A DNA stretch of 64,000 nt from Vineibacter terrae (GCF_008039615.1 NZ_VDUZ01000039.1:1-64000), one strand, 5' to 3'. Positions 1 to 8,548 are shown, counted from the stretch's first letter. The notes: generated from the letters alone by a model not told the origin. Program-made: numbers and translations.

Positions 1-631
1 CGCCACGGCGCCGTCACGCCAAGACCCAGTGCCAGCACCCGATTCCCGTCCAACCCAACCCCCGCTCCGTCTCTCGGCGAAGGTTACCAACAATTCCCCC
101 CAATTCCATTCGCCACGTCGAGGAGCCGATTGGGAGCTCTCCCGTTTGGTACGGTTCTTCTGCTCGCCTCAGCGATTTCAGGGCAGAATGTGGAGCTTAT
201 CCGCTGGGACCCTGAACCTTACATTCAGCGGGCAAGCCCACCCGTCGAGTCTGAGAACTCGAAACGACTGTCGTCAGCGGAGCCATGGACTTTTCCTGAT
301 CCCAAGTATTGGGCACACGGTGTGCGTCCCTCGCTTCGTCATTCGTGCCGACGCCCAGACCTGGGGCGTCCGCGCAGGGAGCTTCAACTTTGATCGCCAG
401 GGCGCGATTGGACATGGTGGGCGAATACCTATGGTCGTCCGTCCGGGAACGGGTCGACAGGGCGCCATGTACCGCAGGGGCATGGAAGTCCTAGAACGGC
501 AGCGTTCCGATGGGCAGGATGGTGCCAGTATTCCGGGAAATCCGGTGTGACCCGGATACTTCCGACGCGCCAGGGCACGGCAGGTTGGTGGGCGGGTCGG
601 ATTGTCGGCCTCAGAGCTTGAACAGCGCCGG
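1..631. other. Intergenic stretch, no supported gene
   Basis: No reading frame here has a convincing start, ribosome binding site or recognisable protein family; the open frames overlap in several phases and look like chance frames in GC-rich DNA. The only structure seen is a short imperfect inverted pair near 525-560 (agtattccggg against cccggatact) and one copy of a 15-bp repeat at 552-566. Confidence 0.5.
552..566 (+). repeat. 15-bp direct repeat, copy 1
   Basis: The sequence ccggatacttccgac occurs here and again, identically and in the same orientation, at 839-853. The two copies frame the small minus-strand gene at 632-796. The left copy is also the right arm of an imperfect palindrome. 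The function is unknown; an operator or an element end are both possible. Confidence 0.55.
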
Positions 632-796
632 TCAATCGCGCTCCCGACAAAGGGCGCGCATCTCCTTACCCATGACGATGATGCGGTCGCAGGTCGCGAT
701 GATCTCTTCCATCTTCCCGTGGATCACTTGCTGCTGCTTCAGGACCTCCTGGAGCATGGCCGCGATGCTTTCGAGACTAGCGGGTTTCTTGGTCAT
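632..796 (-). CDS. Small coiled-coil-like hypothetical protein (54 aa)
   Basis: A 54-residue protein with a heptad-like helical pattern (SIAAMLQEVLKQQQ at residues 10-23, then a second helix with regularly spaced hydrophobics) and no recognised domain. The start was chosen at the ATG at 796 because the minus strand reads ggggagcctctcATG, a usable ribosome binding site; an upstream in-frame ATG at 877 lacks one. It stands alone, with no co-oriented neighbour, and lies between two identical 15-bp repeats at 552 and 839. Its size and helical pattern would suit a small adaptor or antitoxin-like protein, but nothing in the sequence proves that. Confidence 0.5.
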   Translation of the reverse strand: MTKKPASLESIAAMLQEVLKQQQVIHGKMEEIIATCDRIIVMGKEMRALCRERD

Positions 797-838
797 GAGA
801 GGCTCCCCTGGATCTGGCCGCCGACGGCCCTGCGCGAT

Positions 839-853
839 CCGGATACTTCCGAC
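839..853 (+). repeat. 15-bp direct repeat, copy 2
   Basis: Identical to 552-566. On the minus strand it lies about 45 bp upstream of the start of the small gene at 632-796, where an operator could sit. Confidence 0.55.
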
Positions 854-1283
854 TTGTATGACGCGGAGGGCCTGCACGGTGGCTTGGTCCTAATCTAGGG
901 GTGGGCGTCGTCTCCGTCGTCACAGGTAGTGATTGGTAGCTGTGTTTCTGGAAACTCAGAGAAAGAAGAAAATCCATGGTGGAGAAGGATTGCCATTAGA
1001 GGAAGCAAAGACGGCGGCGAAGGTGGTAGTCAGGAAGAGCGCTACCAATCGCACCTGCCATACCGGGACCTGACACGTGAGACTCAAAGGGGTGCCTCCC
1101 GAAGGCCACAATCACGTCGGGAGTGAAGATCGGGGAGAGCCGCGAAATCATCGTCGAACATGGACTGATGACGCATGAAGGGGTCAATGGTCTCGCGACC
1201 GGGCGACGATCGTGGTCTACAATCGGGCTAAACGTGATGTCTTTTGTGGCTCTTGTGAGAGGGAAAGACGTTCGACAGCATTC
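854..1283. other. Intergenic stretch, nothing recognised
   Basis: No gene, RNA or repeat could be supported in this interval. Several short open frames overlap on both strands, none with a good ribosome binding site or a recognisable family. Confidence 0.4.
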
Positions 1284-1401
1284 TAGGGCGCGTACTCATA
1301 GACAGGTCCTACCGATGCAGGCAAGGCAATGGCGCTTTGCCCCCAAAAACGGACATTGGCATAGGACGAAGGGATGTCCGCTATGGGCCAAGAACGGACA
1401 T
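1284..1401. repeat. Left repeat cluster of the solute-binding gene cassette
   Basis: Three repeat units lie upstream of the solute-binding gene. First, the 17-bp tagggcgcgtactcata at 1284-1300, whose exact inverse complement occurs at 2546-2562. Second, 1333-1355 (cgctttgccccc followed by aaaaacggaca), repeated in direct orientation with two mismatches at 2513-2535. Third, a hairpin at 1374-1401 with the perfect 7-bp stem atgtccg/cggacat. Together with the downstream copies they frame a unit of about 1.28 kb. Confidence 0.75.
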
Positions 1402-1467
1402 CGGCGCGTTTTTGTCAGTGACCTGACATCGCTGCCTTGATAGCTTGATCGATGGAGGGCCGCTCAC

Positions 1468-2451
1468 ATGAGACGCCGCGATGTCATCATGGTCTTCGTC
1501 GGCGCGTCGTTCACGTGGCCGCTCGCCGCACGGGCGCAGCGATCAGGCGAGGTTCCTACCGTTGGGGTTCTCTACCTGGGCAGCGAGGAAAGCTTCCAGG
1601 GGAGGCTTGAAGCGTTCCGCAACGGGCTGCAGTCGAACGGCTTGTCTGAGGGGAAATCTGTTCGCCTTGCGATGCGCTATGCCAATGGTGATGTCGGGGA
1701 ACTGGCAAGGCTTGCCCGCGAGCTTGAGGCCGCGGGCAGCGTGCTGATCGTCACGTCGGGTAGAACGTCGGTGCAGGCCGTCCGGACGGCTTTACCCAAC
1801 ATGCCCATTGTGATGGCGCCCAGCGCCGACCCGGTGGGAGCGGGTTTCGCGCGTAGCCTGTCGCGACCAGGTGGCAAGATCACCGGTGTTTCGATTCTCG
1901 GCAGTGAGCTGAGCGGCAAGCGGTTCCAGCTGTTGAAGGAGATCGTTCCCACGGCCAAGACATTTGCTGTGTTGTTTCATCCGGCAAATCCCGGAAATGA
2001 GGTATTCCTAAAGAATTCTATGGCGATTGCCGAAGTGCTGGGGATCGAGATCAAGGAGCGCGCCGTCACGGGGCCGGATGAGATTTCCGATGCGATGGCG
2101 TGGGCGGCGCGCCTGCCGGCGGGCGGTGTCTACGTCGGTGCTGACCCGGTGTTCACGCAACACAAGGAGGCGATCTTCCGCACCGCGCTGGCAGCGCGAT
2201 TGCCGACGATGACGCCTGACATCGGGTATGTGCGGGCCGGCGCGTTGGTTGCGTACGGTCCCGACTCGCTGGAGATGCGGCGGCAAGCAGCCGGCTATGT
2301 GGCTGCGATTCTGCGTGGCGCAGAGGCCGGAGATCTGCCGATCGCGCAGCCGACGAAGTTCGAGTTGGTGATCAATCTTAAGACCGCCCGGGCACTCGGG
2401 TTGACCGTGCCCGTCACCCTGCTGGCCCGCGCCGACGAGGTGATCGAGTAA
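1468..2451 (+). CDS. ABC transporter solute-binding protein (ABC_sub_bind family)
   Basis: A periplasmic binding protein of the family once called DUF534 (ABC_sub_bind, PF04392), 327 aa, the usual length. The N-terminus carries a signal peptide with paired arginines (MRRRDVIMVF) ending in WPLAARAQ, a form very common in alphaproteobacteria. The mature part starts VPTVGVLYLG and has the two-lobed fold's typical segments (SADPVGAGFARSL, HPANPGN, and a final LGLTVP). The ribosome binding site ggaggg lies just upstream of ATG 1468. No permease or ATPase gene is next to it, so it is an orphan: it must share a transporter encoded elsewhere or act as a sensor. The ligand is unknown. The gene is framed by inverted and direct repeats, suggesting it sits in a mobile or formerly mobile cassette. 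Confidence 0.88.
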   Translation: MRRRDVIMVFVGASFTWPLAARAQRSGEVPTVGVLYLGSEESFQGRLEAFRNGLQSNGLSEGKSVRLAMRYANGDVGELARLARELEAAGSVLIVTSGRTSVQAVRTALPNMPIVMAPSADPVGAGFARSLSRPGGKITGVSILGSELSGKRFQLLKEIVPTAKTFAVLFHPANPGNEVFLKNSMAIAEVLGIEIKERAVTGPDEISDAMAWAARLPAGGVYVGADPVFTQHKEAIFRTALAARLPTMTPDIGYVRAGALVAYGPDSLEMRRQAAGYVAAILRGAEAGDLPIAQPTKFELVINLKTARALGLTVPVTLLARADEVIE

Positions 2452-2462
2452 GCGGACCCATC

Positions 2463-2562
2463 ATGTCCGCTTCGGGTCAAAAGGCGACCTGCCGGGATCG
2501 TCGCCAGATGTCCGCTTTACCCCCGAAAACGGACAATCCCAGATTTATGAGTACGCGCCCTA
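2463..2562. repeat. Right repeat cluster of the solute-binding gene cassette
   Basis: Directly after the solute-binding gene come an isolated atgtccgc at 2464-2471, a hairpin at 2509-2535 (stem tgtccg/cggaca) and the 17-bp tatgagtacgcgcccta at 2546-2562. The last is the exact inverse complement of 1284-1300. The hairpin may also act as a terminator, although no T-run follows it. Confidence 0.75.
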
Positions 2563-2596
2563 ACTGCGGGGCTGCCGGGCGTGGTCCATCAACGAC

Positions 2597-3058
2597 TCAA
2601 TGGACCGGACCTCCCTGGCTACCACTGACACCACCCTGGCGATCGTCGTCGGGATCCCGAAACGCCTTCTCAAGCCTCTCCGCCAACGCCGGATCCTCGC
2701 TCATTGACGGACATTCGCCGCCGCCCAGTCGGGTGAAGAAGTCAATCAGCTCGCGCTGGACGGCGCCTTCCTCCCACAGCAAGGACCCGGCGATCGCCGT
2801 CAGGGTCGCCAACCACTGCTCGCCCAGAGCCAGGCTCATCAGGAACTTCGCGTCGTACTCGATCGCATCGGCCATGTTGGGGATCCACATTAGGGGGATC
2901 GGGATCTCGCGGGCTAGGATGGCGGCGATGACGGCCGGCGTGGTGTCCAGCATCTCGGCCAGCCGCCGGTTGGTGAGCTCAGCCTTTTTCATGCCCTTCT
3001 CGATGATGTCCACGGCGTCACCGGGCGGGGCGGGTCTGCTTTTCTTTCGCACCAACAT
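2597..3058 (-). CDS. Putative HTH (XRE-like) regulator
   Basis: A 153-aa protein, probably DNA binding. Residues about 24-50 (LTNRRLAEMLDTTPAVIAAI) have the helix-turn-helix spacing of Cro/C1-type repressors, followed by a helical region with LGEQWLATLTAI and a C-terminus rich in acidic residues. The start was placed at the ATG at 3058 because the minus strand reads acgaaggagaacATG, an excellent ribosome binding site; an upstream ATG in frame would add 18 unconvincing residues. It is divergent from the large nuclease-helicase gene at 3287, with about 230 bp of shared upstream DNA, so it could regulate that gene. The family is not identified, and the HTH call rests only on pattern. Confidence 0.55.
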   Translation of the reverse strand: MLVRKKSRPAPPGDAVDIIEKGMKKAELTNRRLAEMLDTTPAVIAAILAREIPIPLMWIPNMADAIEYDAKFLMSLALGEQWLATLTAIAGSLLWEEGAVQRELIDFFTRLGGGECPSMSEDPALAERLEKAFRDPDDDRQGGVSGSQGGPVH

Positions 3059-3222
3059 GTTCTCCTTCGTCTCAGCGCACGACGCTGCGTGCTGCATATG
3101 TAACTGCGACAATCGTTCACGTCTTAGAAGAATTCATTGAAAAATAAGGCAAAAAACAATCTCTCATTGTCTTGCCATCACCTTTGGACCGTCGCATGGC
3201 CTGACTTGCGCCAGAACGGACC

Positions 3223-3245
3223 GGAACCTGTCAGGTTCTGACACC
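3223..3245 (+). promoter_or_regulatory. Palindrome upstream of the nuclease-helicase gene
   Basis: The stretch ggaacctgtcaggttctgacacc contains the palindrome gaacct-gtc-aggttc and ends in tctgacacc, about 40 bp before the GTG start at 3287. It resembles two other upstream elements at 8882 and 9426 that end in actgacacc. It may be an operator in the divergent promoter region; no experiment-like signal such as a clear -35/-10 was found. Confidence 0.35.
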
Positions 3246-3286
3246 CCGCCGCTGTATGAGGCCCGTTTCTGAGCGAGGGGTGCTCC

Positions 3287-6200
3287 GTGAAGCTGGAAGG
3301 CGACAAGATACGGCTGTTCGCATCGGACTTGATGCGCTTCCAGTCCTGTGCTCACGCGACCGCCCTCGATCTCCGCTACGCGCGGGGGGATGATCTGATG
3401 ATGCCGGCCGCGGACGATGCGGCAGCCGAGCTGGTGCAGGCGAAGGGCGATGCCCACGAAGCTGCCTACAAGGCTCGTCTGGAGAAGGCCGGGCCGGTTG
3501 TCACGATCACCAAAGACGGCCTGACGCTTCAGGATGCCACCGCCGCGACGGTCGAGGCGTTGAACGAGGGGGCGCCACACATCTACCAGGCGGCATTCTC
3601 GGACGGGCAGTGGGGTGGTTACGCTGATTTTCTGGAACGGGTCGAACGACCTTCCAGGCTGGGCACGTATTCTTACGAGGTGGTCGACACCAAGCTGAAG
3701 CGGTCGGCCGATCCGAAGCACCTGCTCCAGCTTTCGCTCTACGCCGACCTGCTCGCGGGGATCCAGGGCGTGGCGCCTGAGCACGTCCATGTCGAGCTCG
3801 GGTCGGGCGAGCGGGCATCGCTTCGGCTGGCAGACTATGCTGCGTACTGCCGGTCGCTGCGACATCGCCTGGAAGCCTTCGTGGCGTCCCCCGCGGAAAC
3901 GCGGCCGGAACCCAGCGCGGCCTGCTCTCTGTGCCGCTGGCGAGACCACTGCCAGGAGGAATGGGACCGGACGGACAGTCTCAGCCTGGTCGCCGGCAGC
4001 ACCCGGTCCCAGCGCCAGAAGCTCGAGGCAGCCGGGGTTACGACCATCGCCTCCCTGGCAAAGCGCAAGGCCAGGGTTCCGACGCTGGTGGCAGAGACGC
4101 TGGAGCGGCTGACGGTCCAGGCGCGTCTGCAACAAGCCAGGCGGCAGGGTGGACCACCGTCTTTCGAGCTTCGGGCCACCGAGCTCGGTCGCGGCCTTGC
4201 CCGGCTGCCCCAGCCCAATCCTGGGGATCTCTTCTTCGATATGGAAGGCGATCCCTATTTCGAGGGTGGTCTGGAATATCTGTTCGGCATCTACCGGGCA
4301 GACGAGTCAGAACCGGCGTTCACGCCGATCTGGGCGCATAATCGGGAGGAGGAGGCGAGGGCCACAGTCAAGGTCCTGGCCCTCCTTGATCGCCATATGC
4401 AGGCCCATCCAGGGGCTCACATCTACCACTACAACCACTACGAGGTGACGGCTCTGAAGCGGCTGGCGAGCCTGTACGCTGTCGGCGAAGCCGCGCTGGA
4501 TAGACTACTGCGCGGCAAGCGGTTTGTGGACCTCTACCGGGTGGTGCAGCAGGGCCTGATCGCATCAGAACCGGGTTATTCGCTCAAGGACCTGGAAGTT
4601 TTCTATCTGCCAGCCCGTGGGGGCGACGTCGCCACGGCGGCTGATAGCGTCGTCGCGTATGAGAAGTATCGTGAAACCGGGGACTCTTCGATTCTCGAGG
4701 AGATCCGTGCTTACAATGAGACCGATTGCCGTTCGACGAAAGGCTTGCGCGACTGGCTTGTCGAGAACGTGCGGCCGGCGGGTAGGCCATGGTTCCGGCC
4801 TGCGGCTATCGGAACGGAAGAGCCGGATGTGGACACCGAAGCGGACCCTCACGAAATTGCGCGGCGCAAGCTTTGGGAGCGGTTGAAGCATGATGCTTCT
4901 GGGTTGGGTACCAAGCCGCTCGAGCTACTGTTCGAGCTCACAGCATTTCACCGACGCGAGGACAAGCCTGCCTGGTGGGCGATGTTCGACCGCGCCGAGC
5001 GCGAGTCCGAGGAACTGACCGACGACCTCGACAGCCTCGGTGGCCTGGAAGCCGCTGGCGCGTCCTGGCCCGTCGCCCATTCCCAAGTCCGCCGCTACCG
5101 TTTCCCGGAGCAGGAAACCAAGGTGACTGCGGGCGACACCGTTCGGGTACGCAGCGAGCGTCTATCACGCATCAAGGCTGAGGTGCTCGACCTGGAGCAG
5201 CGCACCATCGACCTGAAGTTTGGCCCCAGTGCCGGTAGCCCGCCCCAGGCGCTGGACATTATCCCTGACGGCCCGATCAACAACGCCGTTCTGCGCGACG
5301 CGGTGTGGCGTGTCGCCGCGGACATCGCAACCGGTGGGCACCGCTACCCGGCGATCGAAGGACTTCTGAAACGCGAGCCGCCCCGGATCCAGGGCCGCAG
5401 GGCTGGAGAGTCGGTCATCGACACGGCGATGGACGTTGTGTCTGCCGTCGTCTCTGCCGTTCGTGATGCCGGAAGCACATGCCTGCCCGTTCAGGGGCCA
5501 CCCGGCACGGGCAAGACCTACGTGAGCTCGCGCGCGATTCTTGCGCTGCTCAGGGAGGGGCAGCGGGTCGCCGTCACGTCGAACTCGCACAAAGCGATCG
5601 ACAACCTGCTTCGGGCCGTCGCCAGCGCGGCACGAGAGGAGCGATACCCACTCAAGGCCGTCAAGAAGGTGAACAAGGGTGACGCCGGTCCCGGTGACGA
5701 CCTGATCAAAGTCGTTCACGACAACAAGGCGCCGGAGCTCCAGGAGTATCCGCTGGTGGCTGGCACCGCCTGGCTGTTCGCCCGCGAGGAGCACGATCAA
5801 CGGTTTGATTACCTGTTCGTCGACGAGGCCGGACAGGTGTCGCTGGCGAACATCGTCGCCACGGGGACCTGCGCCAAGAACATCGTCCTAGTAGGCGACC
5901 CCATGCAGCTCGCGCAGCCAATCCGGGGTGTCCATCCCGGCGACAGTGGCCTGTCGGCGTTGCAGTACGTGTTGCACGGGCATGCGACCGTACCGCCGGA
6001 CAAGGGGATCTTTCTTCCCGTAACCCACCGCATGCACCCGTCGATCTGCCGGTACGTCTCACAGATCGTCTACGACGGGCGCCTGGCCAGTGAGCCGGAC
6101 ACCGCGCGGCAGCAGATCATCTGGGGCAGCAAGCCGTACAAGGGGCTTCCCACGGCGGGAACAGCCTTCATAGACGTCGAGCACGACGGCAACAGCCAGT

Positions 6201-6649
6201 CGTCGGTGGAGGAGGCACGGGCGGTCGCCGGCGCGGTCAGTGCCCTGATGGGAAAACGGTTCCGCGATCGCGACGGCAAAAAGCGCGTGATCGGCCTCGA
6301 CGACATTCTGATTGTCGCCCCATACAACGCACACGTGAACCGGCTGAAGGAGCACCTGCCAGCCGGCGCTAGGGTGGGCACGATCGACAAGTTCCAGGGA
6401 CAGGAAGCGCCCGTCTGCTTGATCTCGATGGCGACCTCGAGTGGCGACGAGTTGCCACGAAACATTGACTTTCTGTTCAGCACGAACCGTCTGAATGTGG
6501 CCATATCACGGGCTCAGGCGCTCGCGGTCGTGTTTGCGAGCCCTCGGCTGCTCGATGTTCCGTGCAGCACGATAGAGCAGATGAAGTTGGTGAACGCCTT
6601 GTGTTGCCTGCGAGAGCTTGGCACCGCAGAACTGCGAAGAGGCAGATGA
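3287..6649 (+). CDS. Fused RecB-like nuclease / DEDD-type domain / SF1 helicase
   Basis: A 1120-aa DNA-processing enzyme with the plan of the TM0106-type RecB-like nuclease-helicase fusions, related to Dna2. Residues 1-225 are a Cas4/RecB-type nuclease: C21 plus C213, C216 and C222 form the four-cysteine set that holds an Fe-S cluster in Cas4, AddB and Dna2, and VVDTKL lies near 130 where the family has its D/ExK catalytic motif. Residues 310-490 resemble an RNase H-like exonuclease of the YprB type (D318-x-E320, and D480 in YNETDCRS). The C-terminal half is an SF1 helicase: Walker A GPPGTGKT at 737-744, DEAG at 846-849, then GDPMQLAQP, THRMHP and the late motifs DKFQGQE and NVAISRAQ. The start is GTG 3287. 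Likely roles are repair or defence against foreign DNA; it stands alone in its orientation until the hydrolase gene. Confidence 0.85.
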   Translation: MKLEGDKIRLFASDLMRFQSCAHATALDLRYARGDDLMMPAADDAAAELVQAKGDAHEAAYKARLEKAGPVVTITKDGLTLQDATAATVEALNEGAPHIYQAAFSDGQWGGYADFLERVERPSRLGTYSYEVVDTKLKRSADPKHLLQLSLYADLLAGIQGVAPEHVHVELGSGERASLRLADYAAYCRSLRHRLEAFVASPAETRPEPSAACSLCRWRDHCQEEWDRTDSLSLVAGSTRSQRQKLEAAGVTTIASLAKRKARVPTLVAETLERLTVQARLQQARRQGGPPSFELRATELGRGLARLPQPNPGDLFFDMEGDPYFEGGLEYLFGIYRADESEPAFTPIWAHNREEEARATVKVLALLDRHMQAHPGAHIYHYNHYEVTALKRLASLYAVGEAALDRLLRGKRFVDLYRVVQQGLIASEPGYSLKDLEVFYLPARGGDVATAADSVVAYEKYRETGDSSILEEIRAYNETDCRSTKGLRDWLVENVRPAGRPWFRPAAIGTEEPDVDTEADPHEIARRKLWERLKHDASGLGTKPLELLFELTAFHRREDKPAWWAMFDRAERESEELTDDLDSLGGLEAAGASWPVAHSQVRRYRFPEQETKVTAGDTVRVRSERLSRIKAEVLDLEQRTIDLKFGPSAGSPPQALDIIPDGPINNAVLRDAVWRVAADIATGGHRYPAIEGLLKREPPRIQGRRAGESVIDTAMDVVSAVVSAVRDAGSTCLPVQGPPGTGKTYVSSRAILALLREGQRVAVTSNSHKAIDNLLRAVASAAREERYPLKAVKKVNKGDAGPGDDLIKVVHDNKAPELQEYPLVAGTAWLFAREEHDQRFDYLFVDEAGQVSLANIVATGTCAKNIVLVGDPMQLAQPIRGVHPGDSGLSALQYVLHGHATVPPDKGIFLPVTHRMHPSICRYVSQIVYDGRLASEPDTARQQIIWGSKPYKGLPTAGTAFIDVEHDGNSQSSVEEARAVAGAVSALMGKRFRDRDGKKRVIGLDDILIVAPYNAHVNRLKEHLPAGARVGTIDKFQGQEAPVCLISMATSSGDELPRNIDFLFSTNRLNVAISRAQALAVVFASPRLLDVPCSTIEQMKLVNALCCLRELGTAELRRGR

Positions 6650-6817
6650 CAACTGGATTTGCGGGAGCGTCGTGAAATGCCCGGAACAGAACGACATGAT
6701 AGCGCTTCGATCCGTCTTGTACGACTGTGAGGGAGTCGCCTTTGGACGGGGTTCCTATTAGATCGGATGGGCCTACTGAAGGTACGATCTCCTACATTAA
6801 AAAATTGGGGGATTGGA

Positions 6818-7609
6818 ATGTTGAAATGGTTCAAGGCCGTCTGTCTAACGGCGGCGATGATGTACGTCATCCCAGCTTCGGCAGTAGATCCGACGTTCGA
6901 TGTCGAACGCTCTTGGAGCGGTGCATTGGTGGTGATGCCGACACTTCCGGGTGTTGATCCTGTGATCGCGCGAATGACCGACGCGATCAACTACAACTAC
7001 TTTGCCGCTGTCAAACGCGGCACACCAGTTGCGATCTACCTTCATGGCAGTACCGGCATCGAGAAGGGTCATATTCACGACATGAAGGTCCTGGCGCAGG
7101 GTGGTTTCATCTCCATTGCGCCTGATTCCTTCAAGCGCAAGGGTCGCAAAATGCAATGCGACTTGAATATGAACTGCGGCGGTTTTCCCGATGCCCACAA
7201 ATGGCGCATCGAGGAAATACGCTATTCCCTCGTTATGCTGCGGACTCAGCCATGGGTCGACACCAATCGACTGATTCTGATGGGGCATAGCGAAGGAGCG
7301 ATTGCTGCTGGAAATTGGAGGGGGACGGAATTCCGCGCCGTGATCCTCCATGGTTGGATGTGTCGCAACTATGATGAGCAGACTTCAGGCTTGAAGACCC
7401 CGAGCACGGTTCCAGTTCTGAACATCACTTCCAGCAAGGACGAGAAATGGCCCTCGAGGTACTGGGGAACCTGCGAACGTGACCTAAAGGGAAAGTGGCA
7501 GGCTCATTGGGAAGTCATTTCCCCCGCTGGTGTGACTGACCACTACCTCGGCGCCCGACCTGAGGTGGAACAAAAGCTGATTGAGTTTGCTCGACGGTTT
7601 ACTCAGTAG
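6818..7609 (+). CDS. Secreted alpha/beta hydrolase (dienelactone-hydrolase-like)
   Basis: A 263-aa exported hydrolase. From the ATG at 6818 the protein begins with a clear signal peptide (MLKWFKAVCLTAAMMYV, cleavage after ASA). The nucleophile elbow GHSEGA and the preceding YLHGSTG oxyanion-type segment place it in the alpha/beta hydrolase fold near dienelactone hydrolases; the histidine is probably in the TDHYLGA region near the C-terminus, and an acid may lie in ITSSKDE. An ATG 51 bp further up would put 17 residues ahead of the signal peptide and was rejected; a G-rich tract sits just before ATG 6818. The substrate is unknown. It separates the intact helicase gene from a second copy of that gene's 3' end at 7663, so it may have arrived with a recombination event. 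Confidence 0.75.
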   Translation: MLKWFKAVCLTAAMMYVIPASAVDPTFDVERSWSGALVVMPTLPGVDPVIARMTDAINYNYFAAVKRGTPVAIYLHGSTGIEKGHIHDMKVLAQGGFISIAPDSFKRKGRKMQCDLNMNCGGFPDAHKWRIEEIRYSLVMLRTQPWVDTNRLILMGHSEGAIAAGNWRGTEFRAVILHGWMCRNYDEQTSGLKTPSTVPVLNITSSKDEKWPSRYWGTCERDLKGKWQAHWEVISPAGVTDHYLGARPEVEQKLIEFARRFTQ

Positions 7610-7662
7610 CGAAACATTCTGCCTGACGAGTCTCCAGCAACCGACTTTACGCCGCGGCGCCC

Positions 7663-7836
7663 CGCGCCCAGGCGCTAGCGATAGTGTTCGCAAGCCCGCG
7701 GCTGCCGGACGTGCCGTGCAGCACGATCGAGCAGGTGAAGCTGGTGAATGCGTTGTGTGCGTTGCAGGACTCATCCAGAAACATTGCGACGGTAGTGTGT
7801 GCCGAGGATGACTTTGGCAGCAAAGACCGGAGATAA
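7663..7836 (+). pseudogene. Orphan 3' fragment of a second SF1 helicase gene
   Basis: The translated frame from 7663 (RAQALAIVFASPRL, then VPCSTIEQVKLVNALC) closely repeats the C-terminal tail of the helicase encoded at 3287-6649, which has RAQALAVVFASPRL and VPCSTIEQMKLVNALC at 6509-6602. It then continues with its own 20-odd residue tail to a TAA at 7834. No start codon or upstream helicase part exists, so this is a truncated paralogue, not a tandem copy of the same allele. The stop lies directly before the GTG of the next gene, suggesting that gene once followed a complete helicase in an operon. Confidence 0.8.
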
Positions 7837-7839
7837 ATT

Positions 7840-8205
7840 GTGACTGACCGCAAATCGATTGCTATGGGGTCCGTCGATGGGCGCCTCTTCCTAGCGCTGG
7901 GCTTTGAGGTGAAATCCAATGACGCTCTGCTTTGGTGGGAGCGCCGCGTCGATGGCGACAACGTCATTTTGATCTTGTGCAACAATCCGGATCACTGGGA
8001 CGCGCCACGCAAGGATGATATTTTCCGCGTCTGCTACGGCCATGAGATGCAAGGCACCGAGACGTGGGTCGGTTGGTGCAGCACGGGCGGGGAAGTCGTG
8101 CGCCTATTGGAGGCATACGGATTTTCTTCCGATGAAATGCTTATCGCATGCAATGCCCCTATCGGTATTCAAGAGGGGCGTGAAGACGATGATCTTAGTG
8201 GCTAA
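7840..8205 (+). CDS. Hypothetical protein (121 aa)
   Basis: A 121-aa soluble protein rich in tryptophan and acidic residues (ALLWWERRVD, HWDAPRKDD, WVGWCSTGG) that I cannot place in a family. The start is the GTG at 7840, preceded by cggagataaatt, a reasonable ribosome binding site that overlaps the end of the helicase fragment frame. The distance of 3 bp from that stop suggests former translational coupling to a helicase gene. No signal peptide or membrane segment is visible. It could be a small partner protein of the lost helicase. Confidence 0.55.
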   Translation: MTDRKSIAMGSVDGRLFLALGFEVKSNDALLWWERRVDGDNVILILCNNPDHWDAPRKDDIFRVCYGHEMQGTETWVGWCSTGGEVVRLLEAYGFSSDEMLIACNAPIGIQEGREDDDLSG

Positions 8206-8243
8206 ATGGGGTATGGTACCCTACTATGTTGAAAGGAGCGCTC

Positions 8244-8474
8244 ATGGCTCGTGTAGAGAAACTCGAACGCTTGGATCTCGATAAAAACCGTGTCCACGAG
8301 CCTGTCCGTTGCACATACACAATCTTCACGCAGGACAACAAACGGTACATCCAAATTGATACTTATGGGTCTACATCCAGAAAACATAAAGGCGAGAAGA
8401 GTCAAACCATTCAGTTCGATCAGGCCGCAGCAATCAAGCTAAGGCAGTTGCTTGACCAAGAGTTCGGATCGTAA
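8244..8474 (+). CDS. Small conserved hypothetical protein (76 aa)
   Basis: A 76-aa basic protein with the conserved-looking core RYIQIDTYGS, SQTIQFD and a helical end AAIKLRQLLDQEF. Proteins with this IQIDTYGS core are common short hypothetical genes in proteobacteria; I know no function. The ATG at 8244 was chosen because it is preceded by aaaggagcgctc; an ATG six codons earlier has no such site. It follows the previous hypothetical gene by 38 bp in the same direction and is followed at once by the remains of an insertion sequence. Confidence 0.6.
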   Translation: MARVEKLERLDLDKNRVHEPVRCTYTIFTQDNKRYIQIDTYGSTSRKHKGEKSQTIQFDQAAAIKLRQLLDQEFGS

Positions 8475-8548
8475 TGCGGAGGCATCTCGCCCTCAGACGC
8501 AAACCGCCATCGGCCATTTTTCCGAAACGTCAACGGTATGCCTGACGG

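Noticed and set aside
2463-3140. Plus-strand open frame opposite the HTH gene
   Set aside because: The minus-strand gene has a strong ribosome binding site and an HTH pattern; the plus frame is Ser/Arg-rich shadow.
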